Notes: generated by a model from the sequence alone, not told the origin. Positions 28,046 to 37,745 are shown, numbered from the stretch's first letter. The stretch is 64,000 bases of DNA from Bacillus sp. OV322 (GCF_900112495.1 NZ_FOMA01000005.1:186001-250000), one strand, 5' to 3'. Made by a program: numbers and translations.

Positions 28046-28266
28046 AGGCTGTTTTCGTTAACTTTGTTGCTATGAAACAAGGTGGCTGATTTTCTCTACA
28101 GGATGCTCGCTTTTCCGCGGGGCAGGCGGTGAGCCTCCTCGGCTGCTCCTGCGGGGTCTAATACATATAGGTGTCTCGCAGTTTACGCTCCAATCAACCT
28201 GACTTGACAATAGAAATTTCTTACATAAAAAATTAAAAAAACAATAATCTTTAAGAAAAGAGCCTT
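28046..28266 (-). repeat. MITE-like dispersed repeat, copy 2
   Basis: Starts AGGCTGTTTTCGTTAACTTT and ends TTTAAGAAAAGAGCCTTTT, inverted relative to copy 1. The rest of the 27766-28410 gap shows only a CCTCCC/GGGAGG hairpin near 28305-28332 and no supported gene. Confidence 0.8.
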
Positions 28267-28410
28267 TTGTTAAATAAACGTGCATACTTATTAAGTCTGC
28301 GTATAAGCCTCCCGGCAGAATAAGGGAGGCTTGAAGCTGGATGTGGAGGAACATTCCTTGATTACAAAAATCCTTGCCATGAATTATGGCGAAGATAAAA
28401 AACAATTACA

Positions 28411-29481
28411 TTAGTTTTCGTATTGTTTCCTGCTAATCTTATCAATAATCTCCTGCAGGTCATCCGGCTTATGAAACTCTATCGGAGAAACTCCTTTTTC
28501 AAAGGTGATGGAGTCGGATTCCACGAGCAGGACATACTTGCCATTGATTTTTCCGAGATGGATGGTGTCTCCAAAGCTGCCGAGAGGGCCTTTGATTTCG
28601 GTTTCTCCAAGCTTCATTTTAAGCTCAGCTTCTGGAGTATGCTCGACAATCTGGGAGACCGCTTCTATAACCTGATGGGTATCAAGGCGTTCTCTGATTT
28701 CGCGCTTTTCGCTTGCTTCCCATATTTCCAGGTCTTCTTCAAACTGCTTCAGTTCTTCGCTGTTGTCCTCAAAGGTTTCATACACATGCTCTTGGACCAT
28801 GTTCATGACCTGTGTTTTCATGATTTCAGGCATGGATTCTTTATAGTCCACAAATTTAAGAAAGTCTTCGAAATAGCGGGCATGTGAAGCCTGATGGATT
28901 TTTAACTCTGCTTCTTCAACCATTCCTTCTTCAGGCATATATGGATATTGAATAGACTTCATATTTTTTGTGGTAATTGCCATTTCCACGTTCCGGATAA
29001 GAGAACGTTCGTCTGATATGCTTGCAACTTTTGGTTCGAAATCGCATTTTAGCAGAAAAACAAAAGGATCATCAAAGTACCTGCTTAATTTGGCTGAAAC
29101 CACAATGAAAACGCCGCCCCTGACAGCACTCGTATCAAGGTATGAGCGGACGAATTGTTCATTTTCTTCGTGAAATGCCTCCAGTGTTTCCGCAAAACGG
29201 ACCCGGTTAAATAAATTATAATTTGGGTTGGAATTCAGCTCATGTCCTTCTTCTACAAGGAAAAAGCCAATTTTAGTAGGAACCTGTTCCGCTTTTGGAT
29301 GGCGTTCTGCCTTCCTCTTGGAGACTTTCATCAATTCACCATCAAGGAATTCCTTTAACGGACTGTTTTCATATCCCTGTTCATCTATGGTTTGAAAATG
29401 CTTGAACTTTTTATCAGCTTGCTCTCCGCTTCCTTCTACCTGTACTACATAAAAGGAAAGAAATTTAACATCAAAATCCAC
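28411..29481 (-). CDS. DUF3900-type protein
   Basis: A 356-residue soluble acidic protein (DVKFLSFYVVQVEGSGEQAD, then IGFFLVEEGHELNSNPNYNL, FIVVSAKLSRYFDDPFVFLL). I recognise it as the DUF3900 family of Bacillus. The middle part (EYMAEITTKNMKSIQYPYM-like region, then HQASHARYFEDFLKFVDYKE) recalls nucleoid-associated proteins of the NdpA type, but that is weak. Monocistronic; the 5' leader is short. Confidence 0.6.
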   Translation of the reverse strand: MDFDVKFLSFYVVQVEGSGEQADKKFKHFQTIDEQGYENSPLKEFLDGELMKVSKRKAERHPKAEQVPTKIGFFLVEEGHELNSNPNYNLFNRVRFAETLEAFHEENEQFVRSYLDTSAVRGGVFIVVSAKLSRYFDDPFVFLLKCDFEPKVASISDERSLIRNVEMAITTKNMKSIQYPYMPEEGMVEEAELKIHQASHARYFEDFLKFVDYKESMPEIMKTQVMNMVQEHVYETFEDNSEELKQFEEDLEIWEASEKREIRERLDTHQVIEAVSQIVEHTPEAELKMKLGETEIKGPLGSFGDTIHLGKINGKYVLLVESDSITFEKGVSPIEFHKPDDLQEIIDKISRKQYEN

Positions 29482-29607
29482 TAATACTCACCTAATTTCA
29501 CTTTACTCTGTTCATCAAGTATAAAAACCAGAAAAGCTTACGTCAATGAGAAAAAGAGGTTCTCTTTCTTGCCAGCGGGTAAAATGACAGAGAGAGGAGG
29601 CGTTCTG

Positions 29608-30105
29608 ATGAAAATCATTGTTCTTTCAGACACTCATATGCCCAAAAAAGCAAAAAAACTTCCCTCCCCTTTATTGAAGGAGCTGGAAAATGCCGATTTG
29701 ATTATCCATGCAGGTGATTGGCAGACTATAGAGGTGTACAATGAGCTGCGCAAATATGGAAAAGTGGAAGGCGTCTACGGAAATGTAGATTCAGAGCAAA
29801 TTTTAGAAAAATTCCCTGATAAACAGATTTTAACTGTAAAACAATTTAAAATTGGTCTCATCCATGGACACGGCAAAAAATGGACCACAGAAAAGAGAGC
29901 TCTATATGCATTTAAGGATGACAATGTGGATATGATCATTTATGGGCATTCCCATATTCCAAAAATAACACAAGAAAATAAATGTATGTTATTTAATCCT
30001 GGTTCACCTACTGATAAAAGAAGGCAAAAGCAATATTCATTTGGAATTGTCACTGCTGGGAACACGCTTGAAGCAGAACATATATTTTTTGATGAAAAAG
30101 ATTAA
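29608..30105 (+). CDS. YfcE-type metallophosphodiesterase
   Basis: ATG at 29608 with AGAGGAGG seven bases upstream; the frame from 29569 has no ribosome site. Calcineurin-like metal motifs in order: LSDTHMP, HAGDW, YGNVDSE, IHGHGKKW and YGHSHIPK. 165 residues, as in the YfcE/MJ0936 group, which hydrolyse phosphodiesters with Mn or Ni in vitro. The physiological substrate is unknown. Confidence 0.9.
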   Translation: MKIIVLSDTHMPKKAKKLPSPLLKELENADLIIHAGDWQTIEVYNELRKYGKVEGVYGNVDSEQILEKFPDKQILTVKQFKIGLIHGHGKKWTTEKRALYAFKDDNVDMIIYGHSHIPKITQENKCMLFNPGSPTDKRRQKQYSFGIVTAGNTLEAEHIFFDEKD

Positions 30106-30190
30106 AAGTATTTAAAACTTCTATTAAACCCTTATGAATTTGCAATTAGCAAAAACTTACTTTGGTATAGTGGTAAAGAATTGATAATCC

Positions 30191-30226
30191 AATTAAGGTA
30201 GTTCATCTTTTATAACTACCTTAATT
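30191..30226. terminator. Hairpin between the phosphodiesterase and TetR genes
   Basis: AATTAAGGTAGTT pairs with AACTACCTTAATT. It lies between convergent genes and may serve the rightward one. Nothing else is seen in 30106-30411. Confidence 0.6.
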
Positions 30227-30411
30227 TGCGGAAAAATGGAACTGCATGCCAATAACGCATATTTTCATTAATTCATACTTCTGCGAAAAATAGAACAAGA
30301 TTAATGCCGATAATAAAAACTTTACATATGATTATCGTAAAGCAAAAAGGTATTTTTGTGATTATTTTAGTTTTACGGATTATACACTAATTCTCGAAGA
30401 AAATTGGACGC

Positions 30412-30957
30412 TCATTCCAGGTTCCTATCCAACAAGGCCCCCGTTTGTTCAGCCATGACACATGCTGGCAAAGGCTTATCATTCTTAAACCACCATTCCA
30501 CAGCCCCGACGACAGCTGAACCAAAAAATTGAAGAATAACATCGTCGCTTAACCCATGATTTTTTCCTTCTGCTGTATCCACATCCGCTTTAAACTCTTC
30601 AATGACTATATTCATAAAACGAGTACGAAAATAGGGTGCACCTTTACTCGATAACATAGTTGAAAAAAATAGAAAATGGTGTTCAAAGTATTCGTACCAG
30701 ACATAATTACCTTCTTGAAAAGTCATTTCAGCTGCCGACTGGCATAGTTCTCTGAGATTGTCCATGTGTTCTTCAATCATCTTATCTAAGAGGTCGTATT
30801 TATCTGTGTAATGAAGATAAATGGTTCCCCGATTAACATCTGCTCTGTCAGCGATATCCTGAATAGTAATGTCATCGAATCCTTTTTCGGACATCAAATG
30901 AGTTACAGCATTTTTAATGGCTAGCTGGCTCTTGGCTATTCTTCTATCTATTTTCAA
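30412..30957 (-). CDS. TetR/AcrR-family repressor
   Basis: The helix-turn-helix DITIQDIADRADVNRGTIYL, followed by HYTDKYDLLDKMIEEHM, is the TetR DNA-binding domain; the remaining 120 residues form the ligand domain (FFGSAVVGAVEWWFKNDKPL is typical of the C-terminal TetR_C group). It is divergent from the carboxymuconolactone decarboxylase-like gene at 31320, and likely controls that detoxification-type cluster. No clear palindromic operator was found in the gap, which holds a MITE copy. Confidence 0.88.
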   Translation of the reverse strand: MKIDRRIAKSQLAIKNAVTHLMSEKGFDDITIQDIADRADVNRGTIYLHYTDKYDLLDKMIEEHMDNLRELCQSAAEMTFQEGNYVWYEYFEHHFLFFSTMLSSKGAPYFRTRFMNIVIEEFKADVDTAEGKNHGLSDDVILQFFGSAVVGAVEWWFKNDKPLPACVMAEQTGALLDRNLE

Positions 30958-31106
30958 TTTCTTTCACCATTCTTTCGTAAAATACTTAACAATTATCGTG
31001 AATTTGTTGATTACTCAACGATTTACGTTCAATTAACCATTGAAAGTATAAGCATCTTTTTTATAATTATAACCAGATGTTGATTAATCAATCAATATCA
31101 ATTTCA

Positions 31107-31254
31107 AAGGCTCTTTTCTTGAAAAATGTTGATTTTTACTATGTTCTGTAAAGCGATCCCGTTGTTAAACCGGGTTGATTGGAGTGTGAGGTGCGAGACT
31201 CCTAGAGCAGAAATCAACCCTTGTTCCATAGCAAAGAAGTTTACGAAAACAGCC
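31107..31254 (+). repeat. MITE-like dispersed repeat, copy 3 (internally deleted)
   Basis: AAGGCTCTTTTCTTGAAAAA to TTTACGAAAACAGCC. About 80 bases of the GC-rich middle are missing relative to copies 5 and 6; both ends are kept. It sits in the gap between the TetR gene and its likely target. Confidence 0.8.
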
Positions 31255-31319
31255 ATTTCAACACGAATACCAGCTAATACCAGCAAAATAAGCACGAACT
31301 TCAAACAGGAGGCGTTTGT

Positions 31320-32078
31320 ATGGATCGGATTGAAAAGAGGAACGAGAAATATAACCAGCTATTTGGAGATGAGACACCAGCTACTTATGCAGAAGATCCT
31401 GATTTTCAGGACATTCTTAGCCGTTTTATTTATGGAGAAGTTTTTTATCAGGGAAATCTGGATGACAAGCAGCGAGTATTAATCACTTTGGCAGTTCTTG
31501 CTGCGAACCAGACACTAGCTCAGCTCACGACACATGTAATTGCCGCTCTGAATATTGGATGCACACCTGTAGAAATTAAAGAGGCTGTTTACCAGTGTGC
31601 ACCCTACATTGGATTTCCCAAAACATTTTACGCCATCCAGGAAGTAAATGAGATTTTCAAATCCAATAATATTTCATTACCTGTTGAAAATCCAAAACAG
31701 GTTAATGAAGAAAATCGCTTAAACAAAGGCCTTTCCGTTCAAATTGAAATCTTCGGTGATGTAATTGAAAAAATGCGGGAAAATGCTCCTGCTAATCAAA
31801 AGCATATCCAGGATTATCTTTCCGCCTTTTGTTTTGGTGATTTTTATACCCGTGATGGTCTTGATTTGAAGTCAAGGGAGCTGCTGACACTTTGCATTCT
31901 AAGTTCGCTTGGAGGTGCGGAAAGTCAAGTGATGTCACATGTACAAGGCAACTTAAACGTGGGTAATGATAAGGAAACGTTAATTTCCGCTATCACACAC
32001 TGTTTGCCTTATATAGGATTTCCAAGAACACTAAACGCATTAAATTGTGTTAATGAAGTGGTTCCTGAAAATAAGTGA
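31320..32078 (+). CDS. Tandem carboxymuconolactone decarboxylase-family protein
   Basis: ATG at 31320 with AGGAGG six bases upstream. Two CMD domains: FIYGEVFYQGNLDDKQRVLI, then LTTHVIAALNIGCTPVEIKE and YIGFPKTFYAI in the first half, and FCFGDFYTRDGLDLKSRELL, then SHVQGNLNVGNDKETL and YIGFPRTLNAL in the second. The AhpD-type CxxC is absent, so a peroxidase role is unlikely. First gene of a cluster with an AKR, a cupin and an MFS pump behind a divergent TetR. Confidence 0.88.
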   Translation: MDRIEKRNEKYNQLFGDETPATYAEDPDFQDILSRFIYGEVFYQGNLDDKQRVLITLAVLAANQTLAQLTTHVIAALNIGCTPVEIKEAVYQCAPYIGFPKTFYAIQEVNEIFKSNNISLPVENPKQVNEENRLNKGLSVQIEIFGDVIEKMRENAPANQKHIQDYLSAFCFGDFYTRDGLDLKSRELLTLCILSSLGGAESQVMSHVQGNLNVGNDKETLISAITHCLPYIGFPRTLNALNCVNEVVPENK

Positions 32079-32275
32079 TAACAAAAAAGGAAGAATCCGT
32101 CTATTGTGATAAAACTTCTGCAAAAAAGAATACAGCAGTTATAGCCATAGCCATAAATAATGAGAAGAAGTTAACTATCTTTCTGCATTAAAAGAATTAC
32201 ATGTATAAATGCCAATCCTATTAATTATTAGGACAAGGTTTTACCAAAATATATCCATTCGAGGAGACAAAAGGT

Positions 32276-33139
32276 ATGTTCAACCAAACTTACAAATTAT
32301 CAAATGGAACAGAAATTCCTAAATTAGGGCTTGGTACCTGGCTTCTTGAGGATGTACAGGCAGCGCAGGCGGTGCGTGATGCGGTTTCTATCGGATATAG
32401 ACATATTGATACTGCCCAGGCTTATATGAACGAAAAGGGGATAGGTGATGGGATACGTTCATGCGGAATTTCAAGAGAAGAACTCTTCATCACCACAAAG
32501 GTAGCTGCAGAAGCAAAGACCTATGATAAGGTTACGCAGTCCATTGATGAGTCGTTAGTTAATATGAAGCTGGAATATATTGATCTGCTTCTCATCCACA
32601 GTCCGCAGCCCTGGAAGGAGTTTCGCGAAGAGAACCGTTATTACGGGGAAAACAAAGAAGTGTGGAAAGCAATGGAGGATGCTTATAAGAAAGGGAAGGT
32701 TAAAGCAATCGGTCTTTCTAACTTCCTTCAAGATGATATAGAAAATATTCTTGCAAGCTGTAAAATCCATCCTATGATAAATCAGGTTTTATCACATGTG
32801 AGTAATACTCCTTTGGAACTCATCGAATTCTGCCAGAAAAATAATATTCTCGTAGAGGCGTATTCACCTATTGCACACGGTGCAATTCTTGATAATACAG
32901 AGGTAAAGGCAATTGCTGATAAATATGAAGTATCTGTTGCACAGCTTTGCCTGCGCTATAATATTCAGCTTGGTCTAATCGTTATTCCTAAAACGGCTAA
33001 TCCAGTTCATATGAAAAACAATGCAGACCTTGATTTTACAATTACTGACGCAGATATGGCGGCTCTTAAAAATATAGACATTATCAAGAATTATGGTGAG
33101 CATAGCTTCTTCCCTGTGTTTGGCGGGAAAATGAAGTAA
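32276..33139 (+). CDS. Aldo/keto reductase
   Basis: ATG at 32276 behind GAGGAGA. The AKR tetrad is visible: Asp in HIDTAQAYMNE with Tyr, Lys in ITTKVAAEAK and His in LLLIHSPQPW. KAIGLSNFLQDDIE and VIPKTANPVHMKNN (NADPH binding) complete the barrel. 287 residues, of the YvgN/2,5-diketogluconate reductase type. It would reduce aldehydes or ketones, consistent with its neighbours. Confidence 0.93.
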   Translation: MFNQTYKLSNGTEIPKLGLGTWLLEDVQAAQAVRDAVSIGYRHIDTAQAYMNEKGIGDGIRSCGISREELFITTKVAAEAKTYDKVTQSIDESLVNMKLEYIDLLLIHSPQPWKEFREENRYYGENKEVWKAMEDAYKKGKVKAIGLSNFLQDDIENILASCKIHPMINQVLSHVSNTPLELIEFCQKNNILVEAYSPIAHGAILDNTEVKAIADKYEVSVAQLCLRYNIQLGLIVIPKTANPVHMKNNADLDFTITDADMAALKNIDIIKNYGEHSFFPVFGGKMK

Positions 33140-33303
33140 ACAGATTTACTCGCTAGTTCTTTTTTTATTGCATTAGAGAACAACGTACAGGTGATGGTAA
33201 ATAGTTAATATGCGTTAAAACTATACACATGTGCCGAGTTGAAATAAATGCTGTTCAGCCGTTCGAGTAAATTAATAAAAACATGCTAGATGGAGGAGTT
33301 AAA

Positions 33304-33714
33304 ATGGCAAAATATGAAGAAGTAAAAAATGGAGTGATTTTTCCTGCTGGAGAGAAAAACGAAGCATTTGCTCAATTTTTTGTGGGGCAAAGCTATCTTA
33401 AAACACTAATCTCGGATTCAAAAGTCAATGTTGGTGTTGGGAATGTGACCTTCGAACCTGGCTGCAGGAACAATTGGCACATACATCGAAATGGATTTCA
33501 GCTTTTATTAGTAACCGGAGGGGAAGGGTGGTACCAAGAAGAAGGAAAGGCTGCTCAGCACTTAAAAGCTGGTGATGTTATTGTCACCCATGATGGTGTA
33601 AAGCACTGGCATGGCGCTGCAAAGGACAGCTGGTTTGAACACATAGCCATTACTGCAGGTACACCTGAATGGCTGGAACCGGTATCAGATCATGAATACA
33701 GCAAAGTAGAATAA
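33304..33714 (+). CDS. Cupin-domain protein
   Basis: ATG at 33304 with GGAGGAG five bases upstream. Cupin motifs: GCRNNWHIHRNGFQLLLVTG and GDVIVTHDGVKHWHGA, with metal-binding His residues intact. 136 residues, similar to cupins that accompany carboxymuconolactone decarboxylases. Probably the third gene of the detoxification-type cluster. Confidence 0.88.
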   Translation: MAKYEEVKNGVIFPAGEKNEAFAQFFVGQSYLKTLISDSKVNVGVGNVTFEPGCRNNWHIHRNGFQLLLVTGGEGWYQEEGKAAQHLKAGDVIVTHDGVKHWHGAAKDSWFEHIAITAGTPEWLEPVSDHEYSKVE

Positions 33715-33904
33715 CTATTGCTGCTATGGATGTTTGGGAAAGTGAAATAATAAATCATTTACTGCCAATACAGCTAAAAAGTTAAACGGTTGGGAAATTC
33801 ACGAATTATTATTAACAAAACGGTTGGAGAATTTGGTACTAAATCTTAATGCATTTAGCCTCGAAAACCGATTTCTCTATTAGGTAGTACGTTTTTTCGT
33901 TTAT

Positions 33905-34027
33905 GCTGTTTTCGTAAACTTTGCTGCTAAGAAACAAGGTGTGATTTCCGTAAGGGTGCTCGCTTTCCGCGGGGCAGCCGGTGAGCCTCTTTGGCTGCGC
34001 CTGTTTAGGTCTCACCTGTCCTGCTTC
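33905..34027 (-). repeat. MITE-like dispersed repeat, copy 4 (truncated)
   Basis: GCTGTTTTCGTAAACTTTGC to GGTCTCACCTGTC, then the match to copy 6 stops. One terminus is missing. The break lies about 40 bases before the MFS start codon, so the insertion may have altered that gene's promoter. Confidence 0.75.
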
Positions 34028-34069
34028 TAAGCAGCATGATTTCACATAAGTAGAGATAGGAGTGTTTTT

Positions 34070-35206
34070 TTGGCTAAACCAAATACTTTATTGATTTTCA
34101 TTTTAACCATAGGAGTTTTTGGCATATTAAACACTGAAATGGGGGTTATAGGAATATTGCCTGCTATTGCGGATCATTTTCATGTCAGTATATCCAAGGC
34201 AGGATTGCTGGTGAGTCTTTTTTCCCTTGTTGTTGCAATATCGGGTCCTTCGATGCCATTATTGTTTTCGGGCATAGAACGTAAGAGGGTAATGCTGCTT
34301 ACCCTTGGTGTTTTCTTGATGGGAAACATAGTCTCTATATTTACTTCCAGCTTTACGGTTTTATTAGCTGCCCGTATCATACCTGCCTTTTTTCATCCTA
34401 TTTATTGTTCACTGGCTTTTACGGCAGCTGCTGACTCGGTTAGTAAAGAAAAAGCTCCAAAAGCAGTTTCCAACGTATTTATTGGTGTATCTGCAGGTAT
34501 GGTAGTTGGTGTGCCAATCGTAAGTTTACTCAATAATACTGTTTCGTTTGACATGGCAATGGCCTTTTTTGCTATTGTGAATGCTTTAGTATTTATTGCT
34601 ACGTTATTGATTGTCCCAGTAATGCCTATCAAGGAAGTTCTTACTTACGGAGAGCAATTATCCGTATTAAAAAAAGTAAATACATGGCTCTCCATAGCAG
34701 CTGTTGTTTTCTTAAATTCAGCTATTTTTGGGGTTTACAGTTATTTTGCTGAGTATCTTCAAACGGTGACAAAGATGTCTTCAAATATCATTAGTTTCAT
34801 GCTTTTTGTCTACGGAGCTGCAAATATTATTGGAAACATTTTAGCAGGGAAATTACTTACAAAAAGTGCCATTGTATCTGTCACAGCTTTTCCTTTTGTA
34901 TTGGGTGCTATTTACATCATCTTATTTTTCACTGGACAGTTTACTATGCCTATGGCAATCATTACTTTAATTTGGGGGATATTAGCAGGATTAGGGTCTA
35001 ATATTAATCAATATTGGATTACTTCTGCAGCTCCTGAAGCACCTGACTTCGCTAATGGGTTATTTTTATCGTCATGTAATATAGGCACTACAATTGGTGC
35101 AGCTGCAGCGGTCGTTCTAGCAGGTTTATTATCTTTAGTTTTGGCCGCCGTATTTGTTTTATTAAGAAACTATGTGAATAATACCTCACAACGGCTTTCC
35201 AGTTAA
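34070..35206 (+). CDS. MFS drug/sugar efflux transporter
   Basis: TTG at 34070 eight bases after GATAGGAG. 378 residues with 11-12 predicted helices. NTEMGVIGILPAIADHFHVS (helix 1), SLVVAISGPSMPLLFSGIER (motif A region) and FFHPIYCSLAFTAAAD belong to the AraJ/YdhP (DHA1) efflux group. It closes the cluster begun by the divergent TetR and may export the compound being detoxified. Confidence 0.87.
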   Translation: MAKPNTLLIFILTIGVFGILNTEMGVIGILPAIADHFHVSISKAGLLVSLFSLVVAISGPSMPLLFSGIERKRVMLLTLGVFLMGNIVSIFTSSFTVLLAARIIPAFFHPIYCSLAFTAAADSVSKEKAPKAVSNVFIGVSAGMVVGVPIVSLLNNTVSFDMAMAFFAIVNALVFIATLLIVPVMPIKEVLTYGEQLSVLKKVNTWLSIAAVVFLNSAIFGVYSYFAEYLQTVTKMSSNIISFMLFVYGAANIIGNILAGKLLTKSAIVSVTAFPFVLGAIYIILFFTGQFTMPMAIITLIWGILAGLGSNINQYWITSAAPEAPDFANGLFLSSCNIGTTIGAAAAVVLAGLLSLVLAAVFVLLRNYVNNTSQRLSS

Positions 35207-35282
35207 ATCGTTCCTTTTTAAGTTAGCGGTATTTTTATCTCCTAATTCAATTCGCTTGATTAATCCCTTAAATGTACATTTT

Positions 35283-35909
35283 TCATAAAAATAATAATTT
35301 AATAGCCTGAAAGCCGAAATAGATGCCAAATCCAATAAGGGATAAACCTGAAATAACCGATATACAGCGTAACAGAAAGCTGGTTAAGTATTTTCTTGCG
35401 CTGCTTGCCATAAAGGCCATTGTAATGTCCCATAAAAAAATACCTGAAAAAATTGCCAGGCTGTATATGATAAGCATCCTTGTTTCGTATTTTTCAGCAG
35501 CATTCGCGAGCACGGAACCGTAAATGCCAAGCCAGAATAAAATGGTGAGCGGGTTGGATATAGACATGAAAAAGCCGGAGAAAAAGGATTTGAATAATGA
35601 TTCCTTCTTATCACGCATGTCATTTTGGGTATTCCCGGATTTAATGATGCTTTCCATTCCTGTATAACAGAGGACGAAAAAGCCGAAAAGCCAGAGAAAT
35701 GTTTTTAAAAAGGGGATTTCGAGAAAATGGACAAGGCCGAAGTATACAAGCAGTATATAAAAAATATCTGCAGATGCCGCACCAAGGCCTAATATCCATG
35801 CATGCCAAAAACCATTTTTAATTCCTCTATCGAGCTGGGCAGCATTTATAGGGCCAATTGGTGCTGCAAGTGATAAACCTAAAATCATATAGCCTAAGAT
35901 AGCATTCAT
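35283..35909 (-). CDS. LysE-family exporter, second copy
   Basis: MILGLSLAAPIGPINAAQLD carries the LysE PxGP motif; FMSISNPLTILFWLGIYGSV is the second conserved block. 208 residues and six helices. Only distant from the protein at 17074. Monocistronic and leftward, divergent from the structured RNA and Fe-ADH region. Confidence 0.88.
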   Translation of the reverse strand: MNAILGYMILGLSLAAPIGPINAAQLDRGIKNGFWHAWILGLGAASADIFYILLVYFGLVHFLEIPFLKTFLWLFGFFVLCYTGMESIIKSGNTQNDMRDKKESLFKSFFSGFFMSISNPLTILFWLGIYGSVLANAAEKYETRMLIIYSLAIFSGIFLWDITMAFMASSARKYLTSFLLRCISVISGLSLIGFGIYFGFQAIKLLFL

Positions 35910-36016
35910 TACTTTTCACCTCATCCATTGTTTTACAAACAAGCTCGTACATATTTATTCGGGAATACCGGATTGTAGGACTAGTTTTGCTTAATGCATC
36001 ATTTTCATAAAAATAC

Positions 36017-36180
36017 TTGTAAATTAACAGCAGGCATGATAAGATATTACTTGCGATGAGCTAATTTGCATAAGACGAGAGACATGCTTTCAAGCACGTT
36101 CGGGATGTGGCCCAACGGTCTTTTCGCCGCAAACGCATCAAAGACGCCAGCATATGCTAGGCGTCTTTTTCATGTTTTTT
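36017..36180 (+). ncRNA. Candidate structured RNA with its own promoter and terminator
   Basis: Promoter TTGTAA (36017) and TAAGAT (36040) with 17-base spacing put the start near 36052. Nested pairings follow: TTGCG/CGCAA (36051/36128), AAGAC/GTCTT (36072/36118), GCTT/AAGC, and CGTTcGGG/CCCAACG (36098-36117). A terminator (AAAGACGCC/GGCGTCTTT, then TTTTCATGTTTTTT) ends it at 36180. It is either a small RNA or a leader attenuator of the Fe-ADH gene 115 bases on. I cannot match it to a known class. Confidence 0.5.
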
Positions 36181-36294
36181 TCTAATCTTACGGCTTCCGA
36201 ACAATAAATAAAGGAAATGATACTGGGCATCTTGAATTGTTTCAAATAGCTAAACAGTTATGTAAGCGCATTCATTCATAGAGGAGGAATTCAG

Positions 36295-37479
36295 ATGTCA
36301 GCTGCACTTGTGTTTACCCCTTTAAATTATGTCGGCTGGGGGGCGCTGGACCAATTGCTTCCTGCAGTAAGCAAGTTTCAGGCTACAAAAATTTTGTTAG
36401 TTGCAGATCCAATACTGCATGAGCTTTCATTAACAGATCAAGTGGCAAATCCTTTAAGGGACAGCGGGTATGAGGTTAATATGTATACTGATATTGTTCC
36501 AGAGCCTCCTTTGGAATCAGCGGAAAGGCTGATAGCATATGCGAAAAACAGTAAATCAGAACTTGTAATCGGACTCGGTGGAGGGAGTGCACTGGACTTG
36601 GCAAAGCTCGCTGCTGTCCTGCCGGTGCAGGAAGGAACTGCTGCAGATTATTTAAACCTGACTGGAACAAGGAAAATTCGGGAAAAAGGCCTGCCGAAGA
36701 TCCTAATTCCTACCACTGCCGGCACTGGCTCAGAAGTTACAAATATATCTGTTCTTTCACTTAAAGGAACGAAGGATGTAATCACGCATGACTTTTTGCT
36801 TGCAGATGCCGTTATAGCAGACCCTAAGCTGACTTTATCTGTTCCTTCTAAGGTGACTGCAGCAACCGGGATAGATGCATTGACACATGCAGTAGAATCA
36901 TATGTTTCTTTAAACAGCAGCCCTGAGACGGAGGCATTATCTCTTCATGCTATCCGCCTTATATCACGTTCACTTAGAAGGGCAGTCCAAAACGGCAATG
37001 ACCAACAGGCCCGGATAGATATGTGCCATGGAAGCTATATTGCCGGACTTGCATTCTTTAATGCTGGTGTTGCGGGTGTCCACGCCCTGGCTTACCCTCT
37101 AGGCGGACAGTTCCATCTTTCACATGGAGAATCTAATGCTGTGCTTCTTCCTTATGTAATGGGATATGTCCGTAAAGCCTGCAAGAAAAAAATGGCGGAC
37201 ATATTAAATGCAATGGGATGTTATTCAGCTTTTCTTTCAGAAGAGGAAGCGAGTGTAAAATGTGTAGAGGAGTTGAGGAGGATAGTCTGTGATGTCGGCA
37301 TTCCAGATACCCTCAGGGAATACGGAATTGTGGCCGATAATATTGCAAAGCTGTCACAGGAAGGAGAAAAACAAACAAGACTTTTGGCAAGAAGTCCGCT
37401 TCCGCTAAAAAAAGAAGACATTATGCTGATTTACCATTCGGCGTTAACAGGCTGTTTTTCTGAGCCCTTTCATGATTGA
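36295..37479 (+). CDS. Iron-containing alcohol dehydrogenase
   Basis: ATG at 36295 with GAGGAGGAA. NAD motif VIGLGGGSALDLAK, IPTTAGTGSEVT and the metal-binding set Asp/His in DALTHAVESYVS and His in HALAYPLGGQFHLSHGESNA. 394 residues, full length. Substrate not evident; the FxHGE pattern is shared with 1,3-propanediol and butanol dehydrogenases. Monocistronic. Confidence 0.92.
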   Translation: MSAALVFTPLNYVGWGALDQLLPAVSKFQATKILLVADPILHELSLTDQVANPLRDSGYEVNMYTDIVPEPPLESAERLIAYAKNSKSELVIGLGGGSALDLAKLAAVLPVQEGTAADYLNLTGTRKIREKGLPKILIPTTAGTGSEVTNISVLSLKGTKDVITHDFLLADAVIADPKLTLSVPSKVTAATGIDALTHAVESYVSLNSSPETEALSLHAIRLISRSLRRAVQNGNDQQARIDMCHGSYIAGLAFFNAGVAGVHALAYPLGGQFHLSHGESNAVLLPYVMGYVRKACKKKMADILNAMGCYSAFLSEEEASVKCVEELRRIVCDVGIPDTLREYGIVADNIAKLSQEGEKQTRLLARSPLPLKKEDIMLIYHSALTGCFSEPFHD

Positions 37480-37500
37480 ACAAAAAATAGTCCAGCCAAA

Positions 37501-37534
37501 AAAAGGTACCAAGGCCATTGCCTTGGTACCTTTT
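37501..37534. terminator. Bidirectional terminator between Fe-ADH and tatA
   Basis: AAAAGGTACCAAGGC pairs perfectly with GCCTTGGTACCTTTT. Confidence 0.85.
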
Positions 37535-37538
37535 GGAA

Positions 37539-37745
37539 TTATTTTTCAGCATCCTTTTTAGCATGTTCTATATCAATCTTGATATCTTCTTTTATATCAT
37601 CAGCTAAATTGGAGGTCGCTTTTTTGAACTCGCGCAATGAAGCGCCTACTGCACGGCCCATTTCAGGGAGCTTGTTTGGACCAAATACAATTAATGCAAG
37701 AACGGTAATTAAAATTATTCCTGGCAGGCCAATATTAGAAAGCAT
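37539..37745 (-). CDS. tatA: Twin-arginine translocase subunit TatA/E
   Basis: Single membrane helix ([20 protein letters not shown]), the FGPNKLPE hinge, the amphipathic helix [17 protein letters not shown] and an acidic/basic tail. 68 residues, normal. No tatC adjoins, as for stand-alone tatA genes of Bacillus. It forms the Tat pore for folded proteins; the Mo hydroxylase nearby is cytosolic, so the link is only positional. Confidence 0.9.
   Translation of the reverse strand: MLSNIGLPGIILITVLALIVFGPNKLPEMGRAVGASLREFKKATSNLADDIKEDIKIDIEHAKKDAEK

Noticed and set aside
28070..28405. 111-residue leftward ORF over MITE copy 2
   Set aside because: It translates the repeat itself; other copies do not keep the frame.
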